Of a DNA stretch of 64,000 nucleotides, positions 46,595 to 57,679 are shown in pieces. Under the pieces are notes generated by a model, which worked only from the letters and a program-made list of their open reading frames with translations, was not told the origin of the DNA and searched no databases. This DNA is from Melitaea cinxia (Eukaryota > Arthropoda > Insecta > Lepidoptera > Nymphalidae). The stretch's first letter is position 1. Every line of letters begins with the position of its first letter. Made by a program: the position numbers and the translations under genes. The stretch covers positions 9,352,501 through 9,416,500 of the forward strand of contig NC_059415.1 of assembly GCF_905220565.1 (NCBI RefSeq). The letters are read 5' to 3'.

Positions 46595-46991
46595 ACCGTT
46601 ATTTTAGAAATTTATTTATTTTATAACTGCGAACTGAACAACAAGTAACAACTAGTAATTAATATAATTTTATAGCCTAAATGATCGACAAGACAAGAAG
46701 AAAATTAAATAATAATTATGGATGATCACAACTTGTACGCAAGCTCTTGGTCTAGGAAACGGATAAATGTAGCCTAAGTTACTCCTTACTATATCAGCTA
46801 TCTGCCAGTGGAAGTCCCGTCAGAATCCGTCTAGCCGTTTCAGAGATTAGGCGGAACAAACAGACATACAGACAGACAAAAATTGTCAAAATGCTATTTT
46901 TGTGTATGTATCGTGTATACATCCATATGAATTTAGTAAAAAGCGGTTATTTTAATATTAAAAACAGACGCTCCAATTTTATTTGTATAGA
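46595..46991 (-). mobile_element. Rearranged Helitron (family E)
   Basis: 46775-46991 is the 5' part in reverse orientation (ending TTTTATTTGTATAGA). 46597-46650 is a piece of the same family in forward orientation (TTTATTTTATAACTGCGAAC). The two lie head to head around unrelated sequence. Confidence 0.6.
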
Positions 46992-47436
46992 TATACTAAA
47001 TTTATATTTTATACTATTATCGGCTCGGTGAAGATTGACTTTAGGTTCGGATCTTAGACCACAAACTAAGCAGCTTTACATTTACACAGCTCAAAATTAA
47101 TAATTTAAATTATTTTTTTATTTGAAGTAAATACAAGAAGAAGAAGAAGAAGAAATATACTGTATTGTGCATATTACAAGCCGACATAACATACATCTTT
47201 AAAAAATAAAATTTGCAAAACAATATTATGCACAAAGGCGGTCTTATCGCTAGGTAAGCGATTTCTTCCAGACAACCTTGGGGTAGAGGAGATTTTAAAA
47301 TAAAAAGAGTAGGGTTATCAAAAGGCAAAACAGAAAATTAAAAAAAAAAAACAAAGTAGATCCTACAATCTAATAATACAATAATATATACATATATATA
47401 TATACATATATACATATACACACATATATACATACA

Positions 47437-47592
47437 TTATAAATAGATAGTATATATTATAAACATATAAAGAATTAAATACACAAATAAATACATACCC
47501 ATTACATTATATATAATATATAAATAAATAGTATATATTATAAATATATAAACAGTTAAATAAACAAATAAATACATACCTATTACATTAAT
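47437..47592. repeat. Imperfect tandem repeat, about 78-bp unit x2
   Basis: Two units with AGTATATATTATAAACATAT and AAATACATACC.ATTACATTA. On the minus strand they follow the LINE ORF and are probably part of its 3' region. Confidence 0.7.
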
Positions 47593-47696
47593 TATCAAGT
47601 AGATAATAGTTAATCATAAATATAAAATTGAGTAATTATCGACAGCACATTTACGAATAACTACGAGTAAACTTACTAACACAGACCAGCTTTTCA

Positions 47697-50633
47697 CTAA
47701 CAATTTAGGTAAAAATCTTTAAGTAGCTTCTTAAATGATGTAAGAGTTTTAGCCTCCCTAATACTTTTAGGCAAAGCATTCCACAGAATGATTGACTGCA
47801 CTGTAAAAGAGCAATTGTAGAAAGCAGTATGATGGATAGGTATATACAGCGTAGTTGTATCATTCGAGCGCAGTGCCTTGTCAGATTCACGCACTACAAA
47901 CTTTTCTCTTAGATACTCTGGGGCCCGGGGACTTTTAAGCACATAGTAAAGCAGCGACAGCATTCTAGTATTCCGGCGAAAGCGGATTGGCAACCACTTG
48001 AGCTTTTTACGAAAGTCGGATATGTGATCGTATTTTCGCAAAGAAAATACGAATCTAATAGCTAAATTTTGGAGCCTCTCAAGTTTTGTCAGTTGTTGCT
48101 CAGTAAGGTCAGGGTAGCACGCATCGGCATAGTCGAGATGAGACAGGAAAAGAGATTCCGCGAGTGCAATTTTAGTAGAAGTCGGTAGCATGTATTGTAA
48201 GCGTCTTAACGAATGCCAAGTTGAAAACATTTTTCTACTCACTTCTTTAATCTGCGTTGTCCAGTTCATATTCTCGTCCATGTAAACGCCAAGATTTTTA
48301 ACGCACTTACTATATGGTATGGAAGTGTTATTGATGAGCACCGGAGGTAAAGAAGCCCAGTCAATCCTCGAAATAAAAGCCCGACTACCCAATACTATAA
48401 CTTGCGATTTCACTGGATTTAATTTAAGACCATAACAGCGACACCATTCAGCTACAGCAGCAAGATCTTTATTAATTATAGTAATAGCCCCAGGCAAGTT
48501 TTCGAGGTCAGACTGAGCATAGATCTGCAAATCATCTGCATACAAATGGTAGAGAGAAGAAATGCTATTCGTGATGTTGTTAATGAAAATGGCAAATAGA
48601 AGAGGTGATAAGACGCCACCTTGAGGCACACCGACAGGCAAATTAGACCAAGAGGAAAGATCTATTGCCATCTTTACTCTCTGCCGGCGCCTCTTTAGAT
48701 AACTACGAAACCAGTCAATCACTGATGGAGATATGTTAAGTGAACACATGGTACTAAGAAGTACGTCATGATCTACCGTATTAAAAGCATTACCGAAGTC
48801 TAATAAAGTCAGAACAGTAAGCTTCTTGTTATCCATGCCATATCTGATGTCCTCGGTGACTTTGACAAGAGCAGTAGTCGTGCTGTGTCCTGTTCTAAAC
48901 CCTGATTGAAGTGGATTTAGGAGATTATTTTTCGTCATATACAAAGTAAGTTGAAAGTGGACTATGCGTTCGAAGACTTTGGAAAGAAAAGGAAGGATAG
49001 AGATTGGTCGAAAGTCAGTAACAGTAGAAGGATTAGATTTTTTAGGTAAAGGAATAACGTAAGCATCCTTCCAAGTAATGGGAAAAATGCCAGAATCAAT
49101 AGAACTATTAAAGATATGCGTGAGAACAGGGAGAATTACATCAAGGACAGGTACCAGCATCTTACGACTAACGTTATCGCAACCAACGGCATCAGACGAT
49201 ATGGATAATATGTTTTTCTTAACATCACATTCAGTAATTTGACTAAAAAAGAACGGAGGATGATTAGGAGCTGGTAGCTGGGAAAGATGATGTAGTGTGC
49301 AAGCCTTTGTATTGGCGTCAAAGTCTGAATCAGGTGAAGCAAAATGTCGGTTTAGTTCGTCTGTAGAAATATCTGAGTAATAATTACTTGTTTTCTTACC
49401 AACTCCAAGTGATTTAAGAAACTTCCACACTTTTCCTGGGTTGCCGTTCTCAACCGATTTATGAATATGACGTCTTTGCGCATCCCTACACATCGTATTA
49501 CAGCGATTGCGTATTTTTACGTATCTCTCACGATGCTCATCAGAATTGGACTTCCTATACTTTGCCCTAGCCCTATGCTTTTTGGCTATCAACAACTTTA
49601 ACTCGTTGGTCATCCAAGGTGCAGGAAGATGCTTAATTTTAACAGGTCTTACTGGGGCATGTTTGTCATATAAATTAGCTAGTAGGCAATTAAATATTTC
49701 TATTTTTTTGTCGATATCCGTTTCGCTATAAATTATGGACCAGTTCAGTTCACGTGCGTCTAACAGTAAACTATCTGAATTCATTCTACCAAAATTCCGC
49801 TGCATCAATACTCTTGCCTTTTGTTTAGGAGGACGTAAATTATAAGATAGATATATCAAATCATGGTACGAGAAACCCTCCGCGGGACACTGTCCAAATT
49901 TGAAAACGAATTCTGGAGCAGAAACCATGATGAGATCTAAAAGTGAAGGTACACAACCGGGAAAATAGTGTGTGGGTTTAAGTGGCAACAGCTGCATATT
50001 GCACGAATCAAGGATGGAACTGAGTCTTTCAGATCTTCTATCACGCTTTACCATACATGTGTTAAAATCGCCCATATTTATATTATGACAATATGAGGGA
50101 GTATAAGTCACTATAATCTGTTCAAAAGAAGTAAAGTAGTCTACATTAAGTGATGGGCTATAGAATACACCTAATAACATTTTTGTGTGAGCCAACTCAA
50201 CCTCTATCAAGATGTGCTCAGCAGCATCAATTGGCGCGGGCTGTGGTGACAAGCTTATTATAGAAAAAGGAAAGTTGGACTTCAAATAAATTGCCACCCC
50301 CCCTCCACCCCTGTTGGTGCGATCATTTCGAATTAGCTGAAATCCGGGCAAGGAATAGCTAGTTGAAGGTAAACAAGGTTTCAACCAGGTTTCAGAAACA
50401 AGTATAGCATGTATGCTTTTTGAAGTAAACGACGCGAGAATGTCTGGATAGTGTGCCGGAATACTTTGCGCATTTATATGAATGACGTTAAATTTTTTTA
50501 TATCATCAGAAAGATGTTCTGAGATGACATTATTTAAAGAAGGCGATACTGCACTATGATAACTGTCGTCGCTGCTTAAGGTAGAAACAGAACAAAACTC
50601 CTCATCAGAATAATCTACATCTATAGAGGCCAT
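47697..50633 (-). CDS. LINE ORF2: apurinic-type endonuclease plus reverse transcriptase, uninterrupted
   Basis: A single frame of 978 codons with no stop or frameshift. Residues about 48-270 form the endonuclease: INAQS, E81 in VSETW, GGGGVAIYL, VFYSP, MGDFNT, LLDLIM and the SYHD histidine. Residues about 510-740 form the reverse transcriptase: FRPISILPFLSKVFERIV, QSGFRTGHST, LTLLDFGNAFNTVDHD, GVPQGGVLSPLLFAIF and the catalytic YADD at 698-701. The C-terminal tail includes TKLERLQNLAIRFVF and LWNALPKSIREA. The product nicks target DNA and copies its own RNA into it. Intactness indicates a recent insertion, and it could still be functional; activity is an inference. The ATG at 50633 is the first in frame. 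The usual ORF1 (RNA-binding) is not seen upstream, so either the copy is 5'-incomplete or this lineage lacks it. Confidence 0.93.
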   Translation of the reverse strand: MASIDVDYSDEEFCSVSTLSSDDSYHSAVSPSLNNVISEHLSDDIKKFNVIHINAQSIPAHYPDILASFTSKSIHAILVSETWLKPCLPSTSYSLPGFQLIRNDRTNRGGGGVAIYLKSNFPFSIISLSPQPAPIDAAEHILIEVELAHTKMLLGVFYSPSLNVDYFTSFEQIIVTYTPSYCHNINMGDFNTCMVKRDRRSERLSSILDSCNMQLLPLKPTHYFPGCVPSLLDLIMVSAPEFVFKFGQCPAEGFSYHDLIYLSYNLRPPKQKARVLMQRNFGRMNSDSLLLDARELNWSIIYSETDIDKKIEIFNCLLANLYDKHAPVRPVKIKHLPAPWMTNELKLLIAKKHRARAKYRKSNSDEHRERYVKIRNRCNTMCRDAQRRHIHKSVENGNPGKVWKFLKSLGVGKKTSNYYSDISTDELNRHFASPDSDFDANTKACTLHHLSQLPAPNHPPFFFSQITECDVKKNILSISSDAVGCDNVSRKMLVPVLDVILPVLTHIFNSSIDSGIFPITWKDAYVIPLPKKSNPSTVTDFRPISILPFLSKVFERIVHFQLTLYMTKNNLLNPLQSGFRTGHSTTTALVKVTEDIRYGMDNKKLTVLTLLDFGNAFNTVDHDVLLSTMCSLNISPSVIDWFRSYLKRRRQRVKMAIDLSSWSNLPVGVPQGGVLSPLLFAIFINNITNSISSLYHLYADDLQIYAQSDLENLPGAITIINKDLAAVAEWCRCYGLKLNPVKSQVIVLGSRAFISRIDWASLPPVLINNTSIPYSKCVKNLGVYMDENMNWTTQIKEVSRKMFSTWHSLRRLQYMLPTSTKIALAESLFLSHLDYADACYPDLTEQQLTKLERLQNLAIRFVFSLRKYDHISDFRKKLKWLPIRFRRNTRMLSLLYYVLKSPRAPEYLREKFVVRESDKALRSNDTTTLYIPIHHTAFYNCSFTVQSIILWNALPKSIREAKTLTSFKKLLKDFYLNC

Positions 50634-50640
50634 TTATATT

Positions 50641-51289
50641 ATTTTACGTGCTTTTAAAGTACAAGTAAATGTGTAGAGAAATTCAAATATATAAAAATAT
50701 TATATATAATAAAATAAAATAAAATATGATAATTAATAATATAATACTATAATAAAATCTACTATATAAAATATACTTAAAACTATACAATTGCAAAATT
50801 CAACAGTAAGTCTGTCTGTCTGTTACATTTTCATGCCTATCTTGGATTAAAAAAAGTAAATAGATATGCGCGTAAGCAAGAGCAGCGTGCGATGGCGAGC
50901 GACACAAGTTCACCGTACAAGGAAGGCCTCTGGCCGTCTGCCGCGGGCCGCCCGTCGCCCGGCAAATAACCAGAAATTATATTTTTACGATTTTCTAATA
51001 AAATACTGCACTTAATAAAAAACCCTTCTGTAGAATTATTAAGTACAGGATTCTTAATTAATAAAAAAAAAATCACTATTGTAAGTAGGAAAATTAGAAA
51101 TCCTATACGATTTTTGTACGCGAAAGGAGGTCCAGGTAAACAATTATTTCTCTTTATTTAGAGAGTTTCATAAAATTATCTTACGGTCACATTGATAAAC
51201 TGAATCCGAGTTACAACATATATTTATTTGATGTTTTTTACGTAACTTTGACGTATACTTTATAGCACATGAAAACGGCCGAATTTTTC
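50641..51289. other. Upstream of the intact LINE ORF
   Basis: AT-rich except for a GC-rich block at 50860-50970 (GCCGCGGGCCGCCCGTCGCC). On the minus strand this precedes the LINE ORF and could be its 5' untranslated region with an internal promoter. Confidence 0.35.
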
Positions 51290-51654
51290 TGGGATCCCCT
51301 TAACGTAAGCGAGGACTCTTTAGTAAAACTTTAATTTTAATTCTTAGCTTTTTAAATTAATTCTAGAAATGATTTAGATACATTCAAACTAATTTTTAAG
51401 TCTCGTTTATATTTCCGTTCCAGCGCCATCTAGTTAGTTTGTAATGTAATACTATCGATATTAATGTAACGACCTTTGTAGTTTCTATAGTACACGCTAG
51501 GTAGCTCTGAACGTTTGAAACATCAAAACGTTACACTTCGTCGTACGTTTCATCCGTAAAAATTTATCCTGCTATTTTTTTAAAGAGAATTCCTTATCTA
51601 TTGTTAATAACAAAAATAATAAATAAATAAAAGCCTCACACTGTACGGCTAACT

Positions 51655-51805
51655 ATGATTTTCTCCTGTGTCGGGAGTATGGAAATATGCACAATACACG
51701 AGCACAAACGCTCACGGCAAACATCTGTATGACCAGTATAAACGCATACCATTTGTGGGGCTTGAACCCGCAACAGCTACAATACCGTTGCTCTAGCACG
51801 TCGTC
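51655..51805 (-). repeat. tRNA-derived SINE, reverse orientation (shared with copy A)
   Basis: CTCCTGTGTCGGGAGTATGG and TGGGGCTTGAACCCGCAAC. Slightly shorter than the copy at 28836-29000. Confidence 0.68.
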
Positions 51806-52639
51806 GAACAATGTATAAAGTTTCGATATAAAAAGAATAATTATTGTTAAATTTTAATATAGCAAAAACGCATAAGAATACATTGCATATAAATTTTAGA
51901 AGTAACGAGTGCTTCTTAGTCCTTGTGTTAACAAAGTTACTCGGAGTCCATAAAAACAGTGGAGATATACTCAGAGTGAACAGCAATTACAATAAATTAC
52001 AATTAGTTGAATCGCATCCGAGTAAACTCGTTACTTAGACCTGTTGCAAGTTCCCTTTAAGTTTTAACTTAAACACTGAAAGAAAATCTCGTGAAAACGC
52101 CTTTTTCCACACAGTTCTCGCTAAAATAAATTCTACAACGCACACAGTATATTGGAATAGTAGAAAATTGAAAATAAACGATTGTGTAATCTGGTATTTT
52201 AAAATATAACGTCTTACATATAAACAAGTATTTGTATTTTTTTAACCGATTTGACTCTTCAACTATGCATTTAAAGAAATCAATAGTCACTGGATTGGAT
52301 ATAATATGTTGAGGTTATTACACAAATGGCGCCCATAGTGATCAATTTAAAATCTATTTCTTAGTCCGAGATTTAAAGCTTGTCAGTATGTGTATCGATA
52401 TAGACATCTATCACTGTTCTCTCGCTTCTTTTAAAACCAAACTTTTAATAAATTTAACTGGTTAAGCAATTTTAGTTTTTAAGTTTTTTACATATGCATA
52501 TTCCATTCCATTTACTTCTGTTTCTGCTTAGTGTATTATCTTACTGTATGTCGTGCACATTAAGGGTTTCAACCTGGACATAATGTTTTGTATGAACTAT
52601 TTCTGTATATTTTAATGGCTTTTACCTGTTCTGTACGTG

Positions 52640-54550
52640 ATTAAATACTACACGTAGTACTTTCGTTACGCTCTTGTCAGAGCGGTCGTGGTCATCACTT
52701 CCCAGTCACACGCTTGACGATCCGTCTCTATACCTCCCTGACAGCTGCTTTTCGGGAGCACACATGCAATGGAACATCCACTGCAGCCTTACTTGGTCCG
52801 TCCATCTCATAGGCGATTTGCCACAAGGTCTGGTTCCTTCTACTTTTCCTTGGACGACTTAGACGTTCGATGGAGACGTTGTCACGTCTAATCACGTGAC
52901 CAAAGAAAGTAAGAATTCGAGCCTGTACGATGGAATAAAGACGTTGCTTGATGCCGAGTTCCTCCAGAATGGACTTGTTGATCCCGAATTGATTCCAGGA
53001 CACTATCAACATTTTTCTCCAGCAACACATCTTGAGAACATCTATTTTCTTCTTCTCACTTTCTCGCAGGGTCCACGTCTCCGAAGCGTAGAGGAATATG
53101 GAGAATACTAACGCTCTAACTAGCCGAGTCTTAGTGGTCTTGGTGATCTTACGATTCCTCCATATTTTGTGCAGCTTATCCATAGCTGATCTGGATATCG
53201 CCATGCGTCGTTTGATTTCGTCTATACAGCCTCCGTTGTTCGAGGTCAACGCTCCTAAATAGACATAAGATTTCACCACCTCACAGTTCGCTATTTGTGT
53301 CACTTTTGGCGAGTTGTTGTTGATTCGGTCGACAATCATGACTTTAGTCTTGCTGCGATTGATCTTGAAGCCGAATTCTAGACTTATGGATTCCATCCTT
53401 TGGAGAAGTTCTTCCATATGGCAGATACTAGTTGCGAATAGGGTGGCATCATCCGCATAACGTAAGTTGGAGATTTTCAAGCCTCCGATTGCTGCTCCAT
53501 CTGTCCAGTTCTCAAGATTTCGTCTCATTATCATTTCAATGTAGATGTTAAAGAGAATCGGGAAATAATGCACCCTTGCCTAACACCACCATTGTCCAGT
53601 CTGTCCTTACAGATGCAGTACCACCTTCGTATAAACGGCGGAGCAAATGAACAAGGTGTTTTGGTGTGCCATTGTCCAATAGAGTCTTCCAAAGTACAGG
53701 CCATTTGACCGAGTCAAACGCCTTCGAGAAGTCCACGAAACAGATATATACCGCTTTGTGGAACTCACGAGATTTCTCAATAATTTGGCGCACAATAAGT
53801 GTTTGCTCCCTGGTACCCTTGCCCTTGACGAAACCTGCTTGCTCAGGTGCAATCTCTCTTGATAAGTAGGACTTGAGGGGCTCAATAATAATGTGCAGGA
53901 GAATTTTGCTCGCATGCGGTATGAGTGCAATGAGGCGATAGTTGTTGCAAATTTTTGTAGAGCCTTTTTTGTGTAGTGGTATGAAGACACTGTGAGCCCA
54001 TTCTTATGGCCATGTACCTGTTTGCCACACCTTGTACACAGTGAATGGAAGATCTGGACACCATACTCTCCCGAGGCTTTGATCGTTTCTATGGGAATGG
54101 AATCCTTTCCCGTGGCTTTTCCATTCTTCAGATGTTAAATTGCCGCTCTTATTTAATCCTTTAAGATGATTGGCTCTTTTTCTTCATCCAATGACTCTGT
54201 TGAATCAACACTGTAATTGCGGATCTTCAAACAGCGACTGACTGTATTTCCTCCAGGTTTCCGATATTTTTTCTAGCTCTGTCACTGTTTCGCCTTTAGA
54301 TTTCTCGATAGCCCATATTTTGGATGACAATGAGCGTGTGAGTGCACGAATTTTTTTGTAGAGGTCCTTTGACTCGTGTTTGTTAGCGTGTGCTTCAATT
54401 TCTTTGCAGACGTTCTGAAGATGAGCGTTTAGATCTCGCCTGCAAGCAGTTTGTATTTTTGCAGACTTTTCATCCAAAATCCTCACATCATTCCCCGTTG
54501 CCTTCATCTGTCGTCTATCTTCTACAAGAACTAGAGTATTGTCGCTCATC
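52640..54550 (-). pseudogene. RTE-like LINE, reverse transcriptase region, frameshifted and 5'-truncated
   Basis: Three overlapping open pieces on the minus strand belong to one ORF. 54549-54205 is the linker after the endonuclease (TACRRDLNAHLQNVCKEIEA). 53990-53548 contains the fingers/palm in shifted frames (VSWTSRRRLTRSNG in one frame, ICFVDFSKAFDSVKWPVLW in another). 53573-52728 holds ILFNIYIEMIMRRNLENW, the NLRYADDATLFATS catalytic motif and the C-terminal KMCCWRKMLIVSW and FGHVIRRD. The YADD and the SPILFNIYIE-type stretch are typical of RTE elements. At least two frameshifts and a missing endonuclease make it dead. The exact 3' end is unclear. Confidence 0.85.
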
Positions 54551-54552
54551 CA

Positions 54553-54700
54553 GTGTTGCCGTTAGTTAGGTTAGTTACAGGCCTAAAAACTCCACCAACC
54601 TGCAATAGGACAGCGTGGCGGAGTATGCTCGTCTCTGCTATCGTCTCTCGTCAGATGGTGGTGGTGGTGGTGGTGGTGGTGGTGGTGGTGGTGGTGGTGG

Positions 54701-54742
<42 letters not shown>
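54553..54742 (+). repeat. RTE-type LINE 3' tail ending in (GGT)n(GAT)n microsatellite
   Basis: AACCTGCAATAGGACAGCGT and TCTCGTCAGATGG lead into about 14 GGT units and about 14 GAT units (54657-54742). Lepidopteran RTE elements typically end with GCAGTAGGACAGCGT-like sequence and a TGA-type microsatellite. So this is probably the tail of a second, plus-strand RTE abutting the minus-strand one. Confidence 0.6.
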
Positions 54743-54745
<3 letters not shown>

Positions 54746-55668
54746 ATAAACCCAATTAGGTTAATATACTATAGGGTATCCTTCGAGGTTCTTATTTAGT
54801 TTATATTCTTCATTTATTCGTTCTAATTAATAGTCTGCAATCAGCTCATCCAAATTCCATATAAATTAATTTGCAGTATTTTAGATTGTCTTTATTTTAA
54901 GTTACCGTTTATTTAAACTATTTGTATTTGCGTTTTCCTGTTCTCTACTGAAACATAAGCTTTCCATTTGTTACTATAAAAATACTTATGTATTGTATAA
55001 TTAATTATTAATTTGTAATAATTCTAAACGTTATCATCATTATAAACACAGTTATTTTATATAGAGATTAATAATACTACTTGAAATATTTAGAGAGATT
55101 TAGATCATTATAATAATAATGGTAACTTAAGAGCCATTTCACAAAAATCGGTAACAATCCGCGAAATTGTAATATTAAGACGTCGTTAATCTCAGTGTTG
55201 GATGCAATAATATAATTTATATTCTTGAAATATAATAAAGCAACCTTTGTTGTAGTCCATAGTCGGATCAGAATTTTGATTTATATTATGTGTATAAAAT
55301 TATTAACCTTTTCATCAGCCTCCTCCCTAGGTAAACGGTCGCAATGTATACTTTGAAGTCCTACTTTTCAATAACCTCTACGTTAAAACCATTTTTAAAA
55401 AATATCATAATATGTGGAATATAATTTTGTTGCACACTATCATAGATTTTTATTCCATTTGTATATCTATTAAACGATAAAAAAAATTTAAAGTTACGAA
55501 TATTTTCCAAATAAGTACAATTTTAAAAGCGATATTTCTCTTAGAAAACTTAGAAATTTTAACGAACTATCTTCATCAAAGTAAACTTACATCATTAAGG
55601 AATACAAAAAAATAATTAAAAGATGTAATTATTTTTAATACATTTTATATTAAATAATAAAAAGATAG

Positions 55669-57679
55669 TATATGGGTCAAACACAAATTGCGTGATCCAT
55701 AATTTCCTAAAATTAAAACATCGAATTTCATTTTGAAAATTAGCCCTTATTTACATTGTACTCTTTGATCATTATTAATAATGTCGATACAGATCAGTCT
55801 TACACACTTTCGCTAAGAATCACAATCAAGTTTTTATTTTTATCTGTCCACAGAAAAGACTTACATGTCTACAGTTGATAACATAAACCTTATTTAAGCA
55901 CTTACATTATTACGATTCATTTGAAATATCTAATTAAATGTGCTCAAAACAATATTCGCTACCATTACTAAATAGTTAACATTTGATAATACGTGTATTT
56001 TAGGTATTAAAAAATACTCAAAAGTTAACCACAGAAGGGGACACCTTTCCTATCGAAATTACACAGACAAAATCTAGTTTTCTACAGAATTATTAAGCCA
56101 AACGTTACATACTAATAATGTTATCATGCGACAATGTAACAAATGTTCAAAATAAAGTCATTGCCCATAGTAAAGCAAATAATATTATAAAATTGGTATA
56201 TATTAGAAAATAATGAATAATCATCACATGTCCACACAAAGGACATTTTTCGTGTAAAAATTAAAGAAAAAAAAATATATTTTTATCGTCAGAATCGTCT
56301 GATATGATAGGCTGGCGTCGTTTCTTTGGTTTTATTTCTACGGAAGAATCGGAAATCTCTAAAACGAAGCGACGTACTCTATATAAGAGTCTTTGGCTTG
56401 GTGAATTTAAGTTTTGAATTAAGTTATCAGGTGTTAATCTTTCAAAGTAACCGGGTGTTATTGACTCAGTAGTACCTCCACTAGTTTCTGGGCTACCAGA
56501 ATACTGAATAGAGTGATCTCCAGCAGGACTATTGTGATGATTAGAAGGTCCTCCTTGAGAAGAAACAGGTGAAAAATTGGCCAAATGAGAATCAGATAAC
56601 ACAGAATTAGTAAGGGAATTTGGGATGACAAATTTTGTTTAAGATGTTGTATGATTTTCCTTTGATGAATCCTGTTTGCCACATGCTTCCTTAAAGTGGG
56701 TAAATTACAATTTAATTTTTGAAACAGTGCCTTCTTTGTAGTTGACACTCTTTCTTTAATGGTGCGACACTGCTTTGTAGTATTTTTAAATACCACTGGA
56801 TCTGTGTTGGTGATCCACCTTTTTAGTAATATAGAATTATTGACATAAAAACAGTTTTCTTACGCGGGAAAAGATATTTTACTTCCTTCCTGTAGACAAT
56901 AGTATTTCCTGTAGACACCTGCATCTACAGGAAATATGTCTACAGGAAAGACAATTGTAAATATATTAAAGATGGCGTGTTACATATTGAAGTTAGAATA
57001 AAAACAATTTAGATTTTGCAATCAGTTACTTAATATGCATAGAAGCTTAGGTCTCATTTATTTTTAAAGAGTCTACTTACTAACATACACGCAGTACAGG
57101 AAAGACTCACCAAACATGACCAAAATCCTGTGTAACTCCTTAAATAAATATTCTTCATCGACACCAAAACCATTTATCAGAATTACGAAGAAATGACTAC
57201 TGGAGAAGACAGTAATGCCAATACGATAAAAAAATAAATATCGGATGGGTTCCAAATTTTTCAAACATTGTCTATTTTACGTGTCTACAGAAGAAGACTA
57301 TGAATATCAGAACAACATGTTTATATGTTTTTATTCGTAATTTAGGAACGATGATTTTTTAAAGAACACATATTTAAATTATTGCTTAGTTTCCAAATGT
57401 TTGTTTCATTCAAATAAGATACTAATCGATCCTTAAATATTTTTAAATCACTGTCAAACTGAAGGACGTCTTATCCGAACAGTCCACAGAAGGGGACATT
57501 TTCGCTCTAAAGAGATCCTTAAATTAATATTTTAGTCATCAGATCTGAAAAACTTTATAAATCAAATCGCCCAAAGTTTTACCTTGAATTTAAAAAATTC
57601 CTGCACGATAAAATAATTAATATCTATAGTTTATGTAGCCTGAACACTTTTTTTAACGTTTTTGTGTTTGACCCATATA
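55669..57679. mobile_element. Inner inverted-repeat element nested in the TTAA element
   Basis: The 19-mer TATATGGGTCAAACACAAA occurs at 55669-55687 and inverted at 57661-57679, bounding about 2 kb. A TA or TATA target duplication is possible because the ends are ambiguous. The interior holds coding-like minus-strand sequence and repeated GTCC..CAGAAG..GGAC motifs. It could be a Tc1/mariner-like or an unclassified element. Confidence 0.6.
56261..56820 (-). pseudogene. Coding-like sequence inside the inner element, unrecognised
   Basis: On the minus strand a frame reads KRWITNTDPVVFKNTTKQCR, then IKERVSTTKKALFQK, until about 56620. There the coding-like signal moves to another frame: PNSLTNSVLSDSHLANF, a Ser/Gly-rich middle, GYFERLTPDNLIQNLNS, RLLYRVRRFVLEISD and an acidic end KKRRQPIISDDSDD before the stop at 56261. 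Composition and basic/acidic patches look protein-like (nuclear), not random. The frame change means either a frameshift or an unseen splice. Further open pieces with exon-like ends lie upstream (57264-57073, ending at GTTAGTAAGT; and 57452-57343). The family is unknown; it might be the element's own protein or captured host sequence. Confidence 0.45.

Larger units (their letters stand above)
47380..50640 (-). mobile_element. Non-LTR retrotransposon (Jockey/CR1-like LINE), coding part intact
   Basis: The body comprises one long intact ORF plus an AT-rich 3' region (47380-47690) made of TATACATA-type microsatellite and a 78-bp duplication. No poly(A) run marks the 3' end, so the boundary is approximate. 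A GC-rich stretch at 50860-50970 may be its 5' leader. No ORF1 was found upstream. Confidence 0.8.

Noticed and set aside
54657..54742. Trinucleotide run as a coding homopolymer tract
   Set aside because: The apparent poly-Val/poly-Met frame has no other coding context, and the run fits an RTE-type LINE tail.
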